A stretch of DNA of 16,970 bases from CAZGMN01 sp964526905 (GCA_964526905.1 CAZGMN010000040.1:1-16970), one strand, 5' to 3'. Positions 8,951 through 16,386 are shown, counted from the first letter of the stretch. Program-made: numbers and translations. Notes: generated from the letters alone by a model not told the origin.

Positions 8951-9005
8951 AGCGGGCATGGTTCCTCGACCGGAGGTCGAGGAGAGCGAAGCCTAAGCCC
9001 CCGCT
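8951..9005. repeat. GC-rich nested palindrome between lexA and dinB
   Basis: A 9-bp perfect stem with a 3-nt loop (arms 8963-8971 and 8975-8983, TCCTCGACC/GGTCGAGGA) lies inside an outer 6-bp inverted repeat AGCGGG (8951-8956) / CCCGCT (9000-9005). No T-run follows on either strand, so it is not an intrinsic terminator. It could be a REP-like repeat or an mRNA processing or attenuation structure in the lexA-dinB transcript. Confidence 0.6.
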
Positions 9006-9006
9006 C

Positions 9007-9624
9007 TCAGTATTTCCTCATCACGCCGATCACTCTTCCCAGGACCTTCAGCTCTTTGACCTCAATCGGCTTAAACTCCGGGTTCTCAGGAACGAGAAAG
9101 ACGTTTCCGTCTTCCATCTTCAGCCTCTTCAGGGTGACCGAATCGTCACTCAGGAGGACAACCACCATCTCTCCGGAGTTTGCCGAGTTTGTGCGCTCGA
9201 CCAGGACCCAGTCTCCATCATCGATGTAGGCATCGACCATGCTCTTGCCGTCAACCCGGATGCAGAAGACATTTCCACGTCTCCGGCCCACCATCCACTC
9301 CGGCACATCGACTGCCTCTCCTGAAATGTCAAAAACCTCTTTGGGCTGGCCGGCAGGGACAAGACCAGCCAAAGGCACCCGGGTTTGACTCTGCGCAAGA
9401 GCCGGGAGACCCATAAGCCTGACTTCACCCCTTGCCCTCTCCAGATAGCCTTTTCTCTCCAGGCTGAGGAGGTGCTTGAAGACAGCCGAAGGATGGGCAA
9501 TGCTCAGGGCTTTGCCCAGTTGTCTGACCGTGGGAGAATAGCCATGCTCGAGGATGAAGCCTTCGATGGCTTTCAAGACCTTTTTCTGCCTCTCTGTGAG
9601 TTCCATCCTCATTTTGTTTACCAT
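9007..9624 (-). CDS. lexA: SOS transcriptional repressor LexA
   Basis: This 205-residue LexA has an N-terminal winged helix (about 7-70: LTERQKKVLKAIEGF, YSPTVRQLGKAL, HLLSLERKGYL) and a C-terminal S24 autoprotease domain. The self-cleavage Ala-Gly is A91-G92 in PLAGLVPAGQPKE. The nucleophile is S128 in VDGKSMVDAYI and the general base is K166 in VTLKRL. This spacing matches E. coli LexA closely (84/85, 119, 156). An upstream TTG at 9669 would extend the frame, but that codon is part of the -35 box, so I start at the ATG of 9622-9624, which has AAGGTG six bases upstream. LexA represses SOS genes until RecA filaments trigger cleavage. The following dinB and dnaE genes are its most likely local targets, along with lexA itself. 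Confidence 0.93.
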   Translation of the reverse strand: MVNKMRMELTERQKKVLKAIEGFILEHGYSPTVRQLGKALSIAHPSAVFKHLLSLERKGYLERARGEVRLMGLPALAQSQTRVPLAGLVPAGQPKEVFDISGEAVDVPEWMVGRRRGNVFCIRVDGKSMVDAYIDDGDWVLVERTNSANSGEMVVVLLSDDSVTLKRLKMEDGNVFLVPENPEFKPIEVKELKVLGRVIGVMRKY

Positions 9625-9630
9625 TTTGTT
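9610..9630 (-). promoter_or_regulatory. Candidate LexA operator: direct repeat over the lexA start codon
   Basis: The 9-mer AACAAAATG occurs twice with a 12-bp period on the minus strand (9622-9630 and 9610-9618). The first copy includes the lexA start codon, and both lie just downstream of the predicted transcription start. Direct-repeat operators are known for LexA in some phyla (for example GTTC-N7-GTTC in Alphaproteobacteria), but this sequence is not a known consensus. The assignment rests on position only. Confidence 0.3.
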
Positions 9631-9640
9631 CACCTTATAT

Positions 9641-9669
9641 AAAATAATCTTCCTCCTGGCTTTTGTCAA
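9641..9669 (-). promoter_or_regulatory. Sigma70-type promoter of lexA
   Basis: On the minus strand a perfect TTGACA (9664-9669) is separated by 17 bp from TATTTT (9641-9646). Transcription would begin near 9634, about 10 nt before the chosen lexA start. This fits the operator-like repeat lying immediately downstream. Confidence 0.6.
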
Positions 9670-9771
9670 GAGGGAATTTTGGAAAAAATTAACGGCTAAC
9701 CAATAAAATCATCTCTGAGACAAAGACTAGACCTTATGAGCTAAAGGAGCTTAAAGAAATCTTTATAATAC

Positions 9772-10899
9772 TCATAGTAACTTAAAATCAGCCAAGAATT
9801 CATGAATAGGCAACATATCCATTCCTTTTGTCGATTTTCTTCGTTTAAGAGTATAAACAATCTGCACCGATTTGGCATCTTTTAAAAAGTTATGGAATCG
9901 ATACAAGGATTTAGAGAAATTATCATCGCTGACTTTTACCTCAACCATAAGTGCTGGTTTTCCATCGATAATCGTTAAAAAATCCACTTCATTTTTTTCC
10001 CTATCCCTCAGATAATGCAACGACACTTTGCTTCCAGTTGAGTCCTCTAATAAATGTAATTCACGTAAAAGAGCCAAGGCGACAACATTCTCAAGCTTAG
10101 CACTTAAATCTCCATCAACCGCGCCAGAATCATACAAATAATACTTAGCTTCTTTCAACAGGCTCCTTGCAATGTTTCTATGATATGGTCGAACAGGAAA
10201 TACAACGCAAAGATTCTCTAGTATCTGAAGCCAATGCTTGACCGTATGAATAGAAACCTGTAAATCATTAGCTAAGGAACTATAAGAAGTTGGAGACCCA
10301 ACTCGAGCCCTCAGAAGGTCTATCAATATCTCGATTGATTTTATATCTCTGATTTTCTCTAAGTCCAATAAATCTTCTCGAATAATCGTATCAACATGAG
10401 TTCGTCTCCAACGTTTAGCAAAGGACTCATCGTTTTTTAAATAAGGCTCAGGAAATCCACCAAATTTGGTAAGGTTATCCAAGGCATTCTTGGGGCTTTC
10501 ATTCAGGAATGAACAAATTTCTTTGACAGACAGAGGATGAAGACGATAGGAAAAATATCGCCCTGCAAGCGAATCTCCCCCTTTTCGGTAAGTCTCAAGC
10601 CTTGCCGAACCTGTAACGAGAAGAGCCGGTGGAATCCCTTCTGTATCATAGATTCCTTTTATCCAAGATTTCCAGTTCTTCATTTTGTGAAGCTCATCAA
10701 GAATTACTAGCTCAACATCTCTTGGCCATTCCTCTTTTTTAATAATTTTTCGATCGGCCGTTGAGTCATAATTTAAGTAAGCATGCGAGGAAACCAGTTG
10801 CCTGGATAAAGTGGTTTTGCCGACTTGCCTGGGACCAGAGAGAATAACGATTTTATCTTTAAAATCTTTCTTAATACCTTCTTCAAGATAACGACGCAT
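9772..10899 (-). CDS. AAA-family ATPase with DUF4143 C-terminal domain
   Basis: This 375-residue protein belongs to the AAA_14/DUF4143 ATPase family, which is abundant in anaerobes and archaea and has no settled function. It has Walker A GPRQVGKTT (22-30), Walker B LVILDE (64-69), and the family-typical LLVTGSARLETYRKGGDSLAGRY. A winged-helix-like middle (SYSSLANDLQVSIHTVKHWLQIL) follows. The C-terminal EVDFL...ALMVEVKV pattern resembles a PD-(D/E)XK nuclease core. No Shine-Dalgarno site precedes the ATG, and the predicted -10 box ends 6 bp before it, so the transcript is probably leaderless. The gene is visibly richer in A+T than the lexA/dinB/dnaE block, which may reflect horizontal acquisition. 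It shares no operon with its neighbours. Confidence 0.88.
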   Translation of the reverse strand: MRRYLEEGIKKDFKDKIVILSGPRQVGKTTLSRQLVSSHAYLNYDSTADRKIIKKEEWPRDVELVILDELHKMKNWKSWIKGIYDTEGIPPALLVTGSARLETYRKGGDSLAGRYFSYRLHPLSVKEICSFLNESPKNALDNLTKFGGFPEPYLKNDESFAKRWRRTHVDTIIREDLLDLEKIRDIKSIEILIDLLRARVGSPTSYSSLANDLQVSIHTVKHWLQILENLCVVFPVRPYHRNIARSLLKEAKYYLYDSGAVDGDLSAKLENVVALALLRELHLLEDSTGSKVSLHYLRDREKNEVDFLTIIDGKPALMVEVKVSDDNFSKSLYRFHNFLKDAKSVQIVYTLKRRKSTKGMDMLPIHEFLADFKLL

Positions 10900-10905
10900 A
10901 CGACT

Positions 10906-10933
10906 ATTATGAAGCGGACTTCAGAAAAGTCAA
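10906..10933 (-). promoter_or_regulatory. Promoter of the DUF4143 ATPase, embedded in a palindrome
   Basis: Minus strand TTGACT (10928-10933), 16-bp spacer, CATAAT (10906-10911). Transcription would start at about 10899, the A of the ATG, giving a leaderless mRNA. Nearly the whole promoter lies inside the 48-bp palindrome, so a protein binding the palindrome would block RNA polymerase. Confidence 0.5.
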
Positions 10934-10956
10934 GACTTTTTTGAAGTCCGCTTCAT
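10909..10956. repeat. 48-bp near-perfect palindrome
   Basis: Two perfect 15-bp arms, ATGAAGCGGACTTCA (10909-10923) and its reverse complement (10942-10956), enclose a second perfect inverted repeat AAAAGTC/GACTTTT with a 2-nt centre. One g/t mismatch separates the two stems, so 44 of 48 bases pair. It begins 10 bp upstream of the ATPase start. It does not look like a terminator for the SDR gene, because its T-run lies within the stem and not after it. Confidence 0.85.
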
Positions 10957-11020
10957 TTTAGCCAGAGGAGATATTATTACTTTTTTCCTTGGCTTTTAGG
11001 CAGGATAAATGTCTTTCCGG

Positions 11021-11737
11021 TCAGAGCTTCCAGCCGCCTGAAACGACGATGTTCGTTCCGGTGATGAAACCCGCTTTCTCTGAAATTAGAAAGAGGACAG
11101 CACTCGAAATATCCTTAAACCTTCCCAATCTGCCCGCAGGGATATTTTTAGCCTCAGGCAGCGCTCCTCCCTCGATAAGCCCGGGAGAAACCATGTTGAC
11201 CGTTATTCCTGAAGAAGCTTCTGAAGCGGCTGCGCTTCTGGTCAAAATCAGAAGCCCGGTCTTGGCGATGGCATAGGGAGTTATCTTCGAGAAAGCCACA
11301 AGCTGCTCGGCACGGCTGTAGCCGAGATTGATAACCCTCCCCCATTTTCTTTTCCGCATGCCGGGAAGAGCCGCCTTAAGGCACCACAAGGCGCTCATCA
11401 GATTACCGCGCAGGATATAGTCCCACTCTGATGAGCTGATTTTCTGCCAGTCTTTGATAAGAATCGGGCCAAAGTTGTTGACCAAGATGTCAAGCTTTCC
11501 AAATTTATCTTCAACCTTTCTTATCAAACTCAGCGCCTCTTTTTCTTTTGTCAAATCCGCGCGGAATAAGGCTCCAAGCTTTCCCTTCTTCCGGATCTCT
11601 CTGACGGTCGCCTCTGCAGCCTTCCTGTCACTCCTGTAATGAACAGCGACTCCAGCGACGACATCTGCCAGCCGTAAAGCGATATCTCGTCCGATTCTGC
11701 GGCTGCTTCCTGTGACCAGCGCTATTTTGTCTTCCAT
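11021..11737 (-). CDS. SDR-family oxidoreductase (3-oxoacyl-ACP reductase-like)
   Basis: This 238-residue classical short-chain dehydrogenase/reductase has a Rossmann fold using NAD(P)H. The cofactor loop reads TGSSRRIG (9-16), where Arg replaces the usual second glycine. NNFG at 87-90 stands for NNAG. Catalytic residues are N112, S141, Y155 and K159 (YAIAK). The end GFITGTNIVVSGGW matches the FabG group. It could be FabG itself or one of many related sugar or steroid reductases, and isolation from other fatty-acid genes argues against calling it fabG. The ribosome site is weak. A promoter with a perfect TATAAT lies about 70 bp upstream. Confidence 0.88.
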   Translation of the reverse strand: MEDKIALVTGSSRRIGRDIALRLADVVAGVAVHYRSDRKAAEATVREIRKKGKLGALFRADLTKEKEALSLIRKVEDKFGKLDILVNNFGPILIKDWQKISSSEWDYILRGNLMSALWCLKAALPGMRKRKWGRVINLGYSRAEQLVAFSKITPYAIAKTGLLILTRSAAASEASSGITVNMVSPGLIEGGALPEAKNIPAGRLGRFKDISSAVLFLISEKAGFITGTNIVVSGGWKL

Positions 11738-11811
11738 CGGCTTCTCTTGAATCCTTTTTCAGCTTTTATTGCCTTATTCACTCTTTGGCTTCCGGCAATA
11801 TCAGCTCTGCA

Positions 11812-11840
11812 ATTATATTACATTCTTATCAAGATAAAAA
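11812..11840 (-). promoter_or_regulatory. Possible promoter of the SDR gene
   Basis: A perfect TATAAT on the minus strand (11812-11817) has a 17-bp spacer to a weak -35 TTTTTA (11835-11840). The predicted leader is about 70 nt. Confidence 0.4.
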
Positions 11841-11936
11841 TCGTATCTCGCAGCACAAAATCATTTTTATTCTGTGACCGATATTAAATAAGCTTTTGGA
11901 TAACGGGAAAAACTGAAAGAAGAGACTTAGCCTGTG

Positions 11937-13412
11937 CTAAAACTCAATCCTAAACTCAGTTCCCTTCTCTCTTCGAAGCTCAATTGTGCCCTTGAGCTGG
12001 TTGACCAGGTCAACGACCAGCCGCATCCCAAGGGATTTTGTCTGGCGAAAATCCAGATCCTGTGGAAAGCCAACTCCATTATCGCTGACAACAAGCTTGT
12101 ACTTTTCTCCCTTATTGGGGTGCATCTCTATTGCTATCTCCCCCTTCCTGCCGTTAGGAAAGGCGTGCTTCAAGGAGTTGGATATTAGCTCAGTGATGAT
12201 TAAGCCGCAGGGAATTGCACTTTTAATATCCAGATGGACATCGCTGACATCTATCTTTAGGGATGAAACTGTCACTTTTGGCTGGTTCATGGAAATCAAA
12301 TGACTCGTCAGCCTCTTGATATATTCAGAAAAATCGACCCTGGCCAGATCCTTGGATTGATAGAGCATTTCGTAGAGAAGAGACATAGACCTTATTCGGC
12401 CATGGATTTCATTGAAGACCTCGAGAATTTTTTCGTCCTTGACATTTGCCGCCTGGAGCCTGAGCAAGCTCGAGATAATCTGCATGTTGTTCTTGACCCG
12501 GTGATGAATCTCCTTCAAAAGGATTTCTTTTTCCTCAAGGGATTTCTTGATTTGCCTCTCCGCCTTCTTACGTTCTGTGATATCACGCAGCACACCCTCG
12601 ATTCCGGTCGGCACTCCATCTTTGCCAAAGATGAAATGCGAACTTATTGAAGTCTCGATCACGCTTCCGTCTTTCGCCTTGAGCTCAATCTCATAGTCGT
12701 TAATTGTTCCTTTTTCCTTCAACTTGTGTACGAATGTTTCCCGGTCCTCTGGATTGAGATAAAAATCTGTAACTGGATGGCTGATGATATCTTCAGGATC
12801 ATATCCGGCGCGAGCGCGAACCGAAGGACTGATGATGGTGACTAAACCTTCCTTATCCGTGCAGTAGTAGACATCTTGGAAGGACTCAAAGATGGCCCGA
12901 TATTTTTCTTCGCTCTCTTTAAGTGCCTCCTCTGCCCGTTTGCGGTCTGTGACATCGGTGAAGAAACCCACATTGCATTCTTTCCCTTCAATCAAAATCT
13001 TGCTCGAATTGACATCAGCGTAAATCACTGACCCATCCTTTTTCAAACAAGGAATATTCTTTGCCAGTATCTTCTCACCTCGTACCTGAGCCTTGAATTC
13101 AGAAATGACATGCTTCAAGGAATCTTTGGGATGAATATCAGCCACGTCCATGCCCGTCAGCTCGATTTCAGCATAGCCTAACATTTGACATATCTTTGGA
13201 TTAGCATACAGAAATTTTCTCGATTTAATATCTGCAACGATAATTCCTTCTGCTGCGCCTTCAAAAAGCGCCTCGAATTTTTTTTCGCTCTCTCTCAGCT
13301 TTTCCTCTGCCTGCCTGAGCTTTTTGATGTCCGCTTCAAGCTTCTCATTCCTTTTACGCAAATCCCTCAATTCCCCCATGAGCTCTTCCTTTGTTTTTCT
13401 TTCATCTTCCAT
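11937..13412 (-). CDS. PAS-PAS sensor histidine kinase (HisKA_2 type)
   Basis: This 491-residue protein has no membrane segment, so it is probably a cytoplasmic sensor. A charged N-terminal coiled coil (1-45) leads into two PAS domains (about 43-160 and 167-285), each ending in the D(V/I)T(D/E)RK linker. The HisKA_2 dimerisation box has EIHHRVKNN (phospho-acceptor H303 or H304), and an HATPase_c domain has the N-box ELISNSLKHAF and the G1 box VSDNGVGFP. HisKA_2 kinases often signal to unusual regulators, including the general stress response. No response regulator lies in the window. A TTG at 13427 opens the frame five codons earlier, but AAGGAG sits six bases before the ATG at 13410-13412, so that ATG is preferred. 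The PAS ligand cannot be predicted. Confidence 0.9.
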   Translation of the reverse strand: MEDERKTKEELMGELRDLRKRNEKLEADIKKLRQAEEKLRESEKKFEALFEGAAEGIIVADIKSRKFLYANPKICQMLGYAEIELTGMDVADIHPKDSLKHVISEFKAQVRGEKILAKNIPCLKKDGSVIYADVNSSKILIEGKECNVGFFTDVTDRKRAEEALKESEEKYRAIFESFQDVYYCTDKEGLVTIISPSVRARAGYDPEDIISHPVTDFYLNPEDRETFVHKLKEKGTINDYEIELKAKDGSVIETSISSHFIFGKDGVPTGIEGVLRDITERKKAERQIKKSLEEKEILLKEIHHRVKNNMQIISSLLRLQAANVKDEKILEVFNEIHGRIRSMSLLYEMLYQSKDLARVDFSEYIKRLTSHLISMNQPKVTVSSLKIDVSDVHLDIKSAIPCGLIITELISNSLKHAFPNGRKGEIAIEMHPNKGEKYKLVVSDNGVGFPQDLDFRQTKSLGMRLVVDLVNQLKGTIELRREKGTEFRIEF

Positions 13413-13765
13413 CTTGCTCTCCTTCAAAAAATGGCGTCTGCTCTATCTACCCAAATGTTTTGGCTTCTCTTAGGTTTTTCCTTTAGGGGCTTTTTGATAT
13501 CTATCCTCCCTTTTCCCTAAATAAGACATAGCTAAACTTTATAGGATTAAAATACAGCAAAAGAATCTCAAAATGCAATATCAGATGTAAAATATGAAAG
13601 ATGCTTATTTGATTGATGAGACTTTAATCATTTAAAATAATAGATAATTTTTTAAGATTCCCCGGAGGATGAAAAAGGCTTTTCAAATCTCGACTGAAAG
13701 GATGGACTCAAAACACATTAGCCAGAAGAAAATTAGCCTTTTCCTAAAAAAAAGGAGAAAGGATT
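13413..13765. other. AT-rich divergent intergenic region
   Basis: This 353-bp spacer lies between the divergent sensor kinase and GH28 genes. It is A+T rich with several A/T tracts and presumably holds the promoters of both. The only plausible plus-strand promoter seen is at 13609-13638. No RNA gene or strong hairpin is evident. Confidence 0.5.
13609..13638 (+). promoter_or_regulatory. Possible promoter of the GH28 gene
   Basis: TTGATT (13609-13614), 18-bp spacer, TAAAAT (13633-13638). The boxes are acceptable, but the surroundings are AT-rich, so chance matches are likely. The leader would be about 120 nt. Confidence 0.3.
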
Positions 13766-15394
13766 ATGGCCAATCGGTCTCGAAAAATTCTCTTTTTTTC
13801 ATTCCTCTTCATAATGCTTCCGATTTTATGTATTGCTTTGGCTTCGAATTTCCCTGACACTGTCTTTAATGTCAAAGACTACGGTGCCACAGGGAATAAG
13901 GCAGGCAGCGCTCAGGCTGCCATCCAGAAAGCGATCGATGCCTGCGCTGCAGCCGGAGGCGGCACAGTCTATTTCCCGCCCGGAGAATACACTTCAGGAA
14001 CCATCCACCTCCGCAGCCATGTCCGCCTTTTTCTTGAATCCGGTGCAACACTTTATTCCATCAAGGACAAAAATGCCTTTGACAAGGAGGCACTGATCTA
14101 CGGCGAAGACCTGGAGAATATCACTGTCGAAGGACGAGGAACCATCGACGGCCAGGGCGAATACGAATGGCGTTTGAACGATATCGATGACGCTTTTATC
14201 CGCCCCAACCAATTGCTCATGGAGGCAGCCGGAAAACCATTGATTCGCTCTTTTCCCAAGAAAAATCAATTCGGAAAGCTCTTCCTCCTCCTCAGATGCA
14301 AGGATGTCCGGATATCTGGCTTATCACTTCTCCGTTCTCCATCCTGGACGATTCATCCTTACGGCTGCGAAAGGATGGTCATCGACGGCGTTTACATCCA
14401 TACCAGCCTGGCTGAAGGAGTCTGGGCTGATGGAATAGACCCTGACGGCTGCAAGGATTTGCGCATCTCCAACTGCACCATCGAAACAGGGGACGATTCT
14501 CTTGTTTTCTATTCGATGAACTGGTTCGGACCGGCTCTTCCCTGCGAGAATATCACCGTGACCAACTGCCGGCTCAGCTCAGCCTCGAGCGCCTTGAAAT
14601 TCTGCGACGGCAACATGAACTGTGTCCGCAAAGTGACTGTGGATAACTGCGTCATCACCGGCTCAAACCGCGGCCTGGCCTTCATGGTCTTTGACGGCGG
14701 CTATGTCAGCGACGTCGTTCTTTCCAATCTGACCATCGAATGCATCCGCCATGACTGGTTCTGGTGGGGAGACGGTGACCCGCTCCATTTCAATATCAAG
14801 CGCAGGAGCGAGGTCCATACCAATGTCAGCCGAGAAAATGAGCCTCGAGCCGGCTCAATCCGAAATGTCCTCATCAAGAATATTATTGCCAGGGGCAAAG
14901 GTCCCAGTGTCATCAACGGCCATCCGCAAAGCTGGCTGGATGGAGTGACTATCGAAAACCTGAAGCTCTTTCTTTCCTGCGACCCCAAGGCTTACCATGA
15001 AAAAGCTGTGAACTGCCTGAAATTCGAGATGGCCAAGAACCTCAAACTGAAAGACATAGAAGTCATCTGGGACAAGCCCGAGTCAGAAAAATGGGAAAGC
15101 GCTCTTTATCTTGAAAAAATCAAGGGACTGGAACTCGACGGCTTCAGCGGAAGGCAGGCAAAACTCGAATCGGATAAAGCCGCTGTTGTCCTCAACCAGG
15201 TCGAGGGAGCCGTGATTCGCAACTGCCAGGCTGCTGCCGGAACCGGGAAATTCCTCTATTTTGAGGGAAAAGGCACGAAAGATATCATCCTCTTCGGCAA
15301 TGATTTTCGGCAGGCAAGGACTCCCTACTCGCTCAGTGCCGAAGTCAAAAAAGATGCAGTTCGAGCCTTAACCAATATTTTCGTCAAGAAATAG
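13766..15394 (+). CDS. Secreted glycoside hydrolase family 28 protein (polygalacturonase-like)
   Basis: This 542-residue right-handed beta-helix protein has an N-terminal signal peptide (basic NRSRK, hydrophobic core 9-25, likely cleavage after ALA27). The mature start FNVKDYGATGN and the GGGTVYFPPGEYTSGTIHLRSHV block are typical of the GH28/pectin-lyase fold. ADGIDPDGC (221-229) and TGDDSLV (241-247) carry the three aspartates D222, D243 and D244, equivalent to the NTD and DD motifs of polygalacturonases. The usual GHG histidine position reads SSASSALKF and the RIK motif is not recognisable, so the substrate may be a modified or branched galacturonan. It probably acts in the periplasm or outside the cell on plant-derived pectic material. 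AAGGAGAAAGG supports the start. No transporter or other carbohydrate gene is adjacent. Confidence 0.85.
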   Translation: MANRSRKILFFSFLFIMLPILCIALASNFPDTVFNVKDYGATGNKAGSAQAAIQKAIDACAAAGGGTVYFPPGEYTSGTIHLRSHVRLFLESGATLYSIKDKNAFDKEALIYGEDLENITVEGRGTIDGQGEYEWRLNDIDDAFIRPNQLLMEAAGKPLIRSFPKKNQFGKLFLLLRCKDVRISGLSLLRSPSWTIHPYGCERMVIDGVYIHTSLAEGVWADGIDPDGCKDLRISNCTIETGDDSLVFYSMNWFGPALPCENITVTNCRLSSASSALKFCDGNMNCVRKVTVDNCVITGSNRGLAFMVFDGGYVSDVVLSNLTIECIRHDWFWWGDGDPLHFNIKRRSEVHTNVSRENEPRAGSIRNVLIKNIIARGKGPSVINGHPQSWLDGVTIENLKLFLSCDPKAYHEKAVNCLKFEMAKNLKLKDIEVIWDKPESEKWESALYLEKIKGLELDGFSGRQAKLESDKAAVVLNQVEGAVIRNCQAAAGTGKFLYFEGKGTKDIILFGNDFRQARTPYSLSAEVKKDAVRALTNIFVKK

Positions 15395-15431
15395 AGCCCT
15401 TAAGCAGGATTTCTTATTATACCCTTATCAA

Positions 15432-15977
15432 TTATTTTTTTGTGATTCGTGAAGCGTCATATCTTTTAACGACTTCGTCCGTGATATCAATGGCCGGATG
15501 AAAATAAACGACAATTTCTTGTGCTACTGCAGAATCCAAAACCAAGCTGAATTCTCTTTCTTTGGCTATATTCTCGATAATCGGTTGCAATTCTTTTCTG
15601 ATTTTTTCAAATAAAGTAAACTGGAGCCGCTGCCATTCCTTAACCGAGTCTTCCTCGGTTCTTTTCCGCTTCGTCCTCAGATTATCCAAATCAAAAGTCA
15701 TCTGCTCTCGAGCCTCAGAAGTCATAACAAGACCTTGAGTCCTAAGCCTCGTCTCTTTATCCTGTATATCCTTATCCATTGAAGCCAGCTCATTTTTAAT
15801 TCGCTGCTCTTTGTCCTGCAATTGAGCGATAGCCTTTTTGCCCACCTCTGAATTCTGAAGAGTCTTTTGAGAGTCGATAATAGCCACTTTAAACGATTGT
15901 TGGCCAAAAGCTTGAAGGCTGAAAGGAGCAAGAATAAATAGGAAGAGAGCCATCCATCCAAGAATTTTCCTTGCCAT
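15432..15977 (-). CDS. OmpH/Skp-family periplasmic chaperone
   Basis: This 181-residue protein has a signal peptide (ARK, then hydrophobic core to AFG), then FKVAIIDSQKTLQNSEVGKKAIAQL, the conserved beta-strand start of OmpH/Skp. A long charged coiled coil follows (about 50-130), and the C-terminal strand segment EREFSLVLDSAVAQEIVVYF closes the family fold. Skp trimers hold unfolded outer-membrane proteins in the periplasm, so the gene indicates a Gram-negative envelope. It is not next to bamA or lpxD here, so it may be a paralogue and not the main Skp. GGGAGGTAAGC precedes the ATG. It converges on the GH28 gene with only about 37 bp between stops. Confidence 0.88.
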   Translation of the reverse strand: MARKILGWMALFLFILAPFSLQAFGQQSFKVAIIDSQKTLQNSEVGKKAIAQLQDKEQRIKNELASMDKDIQDKETRLRTQGLVMTSEAREQMTFDLDNLRTKRKRTEEDSVKEWQRLQFTLFEKIRKELQPIIENIAKEREFSLVLDSAVAQEIVVYFHPAIDITDEVVKRYDASRITKK

Positions 15978-16068
15978 GCTTACCTCCCTTAATTAACGCA
16001 AATTTTATCTCATAATTTAAACTTGAAACTGTCATTGTAAGTTGCAACCAGAAAAGATGCCCTCAAAA

Positions 16069-16097
16069 TTGACCTTTTGCTTTTGTCTTGCTATATT
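16069..16097 (+). promoter_or_regulatory. Strong sigma70-type promoter of the small membrane protein gene
   Basis: TTGACC (16069-16074), 17-bp spacer, TATATT (16092-16097) preceded by an extended TGC. The predicted transcript has a leader of about 65 nt before the ATG at 16171. This is one of the best promoter matches in the window. Confidence 0.65.
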
Positions 16098-16170
16098 TTT
16101 CTTTGATGTCAGCGGGTGAAAATGCTAATAAACGACAAGAGTTTCACGGCATTCTGAAAAAGGAGACAAA

Positions 16171-16386
16171 ATGGATAAAAAAAAGCTAATAGGGGGCATA
16201 GTTTTATTTGGACTTGGATTATTACTGATAGCTCTCGCCTTTCATCTCCTGCTGATGATTATCGGAAGCCCATCGCCTGAAGGAGGAACACTTCTAAGAG
16301 TCCTGCTGGCGATATTCTTTTTTATCTGTGGATTGACTTCAACAATCAGCGGCGGGATTATGGTCTATGTCAGCAGAAAAGCATAA
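16171..16386 (+). CDS. Small two-helix membrane protein, unknown function
   Basis: This 71-residue protein starts with a basic MDKKK and has two hydrophobic helices (about 7-31 and 42-66) joined by a short loop SPSPEGGT. It ends in VSRKA, so both ends are predicted cytoplasmic. I recognise no family. AAGGAG lies six bases before the ATG and a strong promoter lies upstream, so expression is likely. The composition (leucine, isoleucine and glycine-rich helices) fits small envelope or stress proteins, but nothing in the context identifies a role. Confidence 0.7.
   Translation: MDKKKLIGGIVLFGLGLLLIALAFHLLLMIIGSPSPEGGTLLRVLLAIFFFICGLTSTISGGIMVYVSRKA

Noticed and set aside
8963..8983. Intrinsic terminator after lexA
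   Set aside because: The stem is strong but there is no T-run on either side, so it was listed as a palindrome instead.
9664..9669. TTG start codon giving a 220-residue LexA
   Set aside because: The TTG is part of a perfect TTGACA -35 box, and the extra residues do not belong to the LexA winged helix. The ATG at 9622-9624 has a ribosome site.
13669..13857. 62-codon ORF directly after CCGGAGG upstream of the GH28 gene
   Set aside because: The GGAGG touches the ATG, which is too close for a functional ribosome site, and the ORF overlaps the GH28 start by 92 bp in another frame.
15386..15415. Bidirectional terminator between GH28 and the OmpH-like gene (AAGAAAT/ATTTCTT)
   Set aside because: Only 7 A/T-rich pairs around a 16-nt loop, overlapping the stop codon; too weak.
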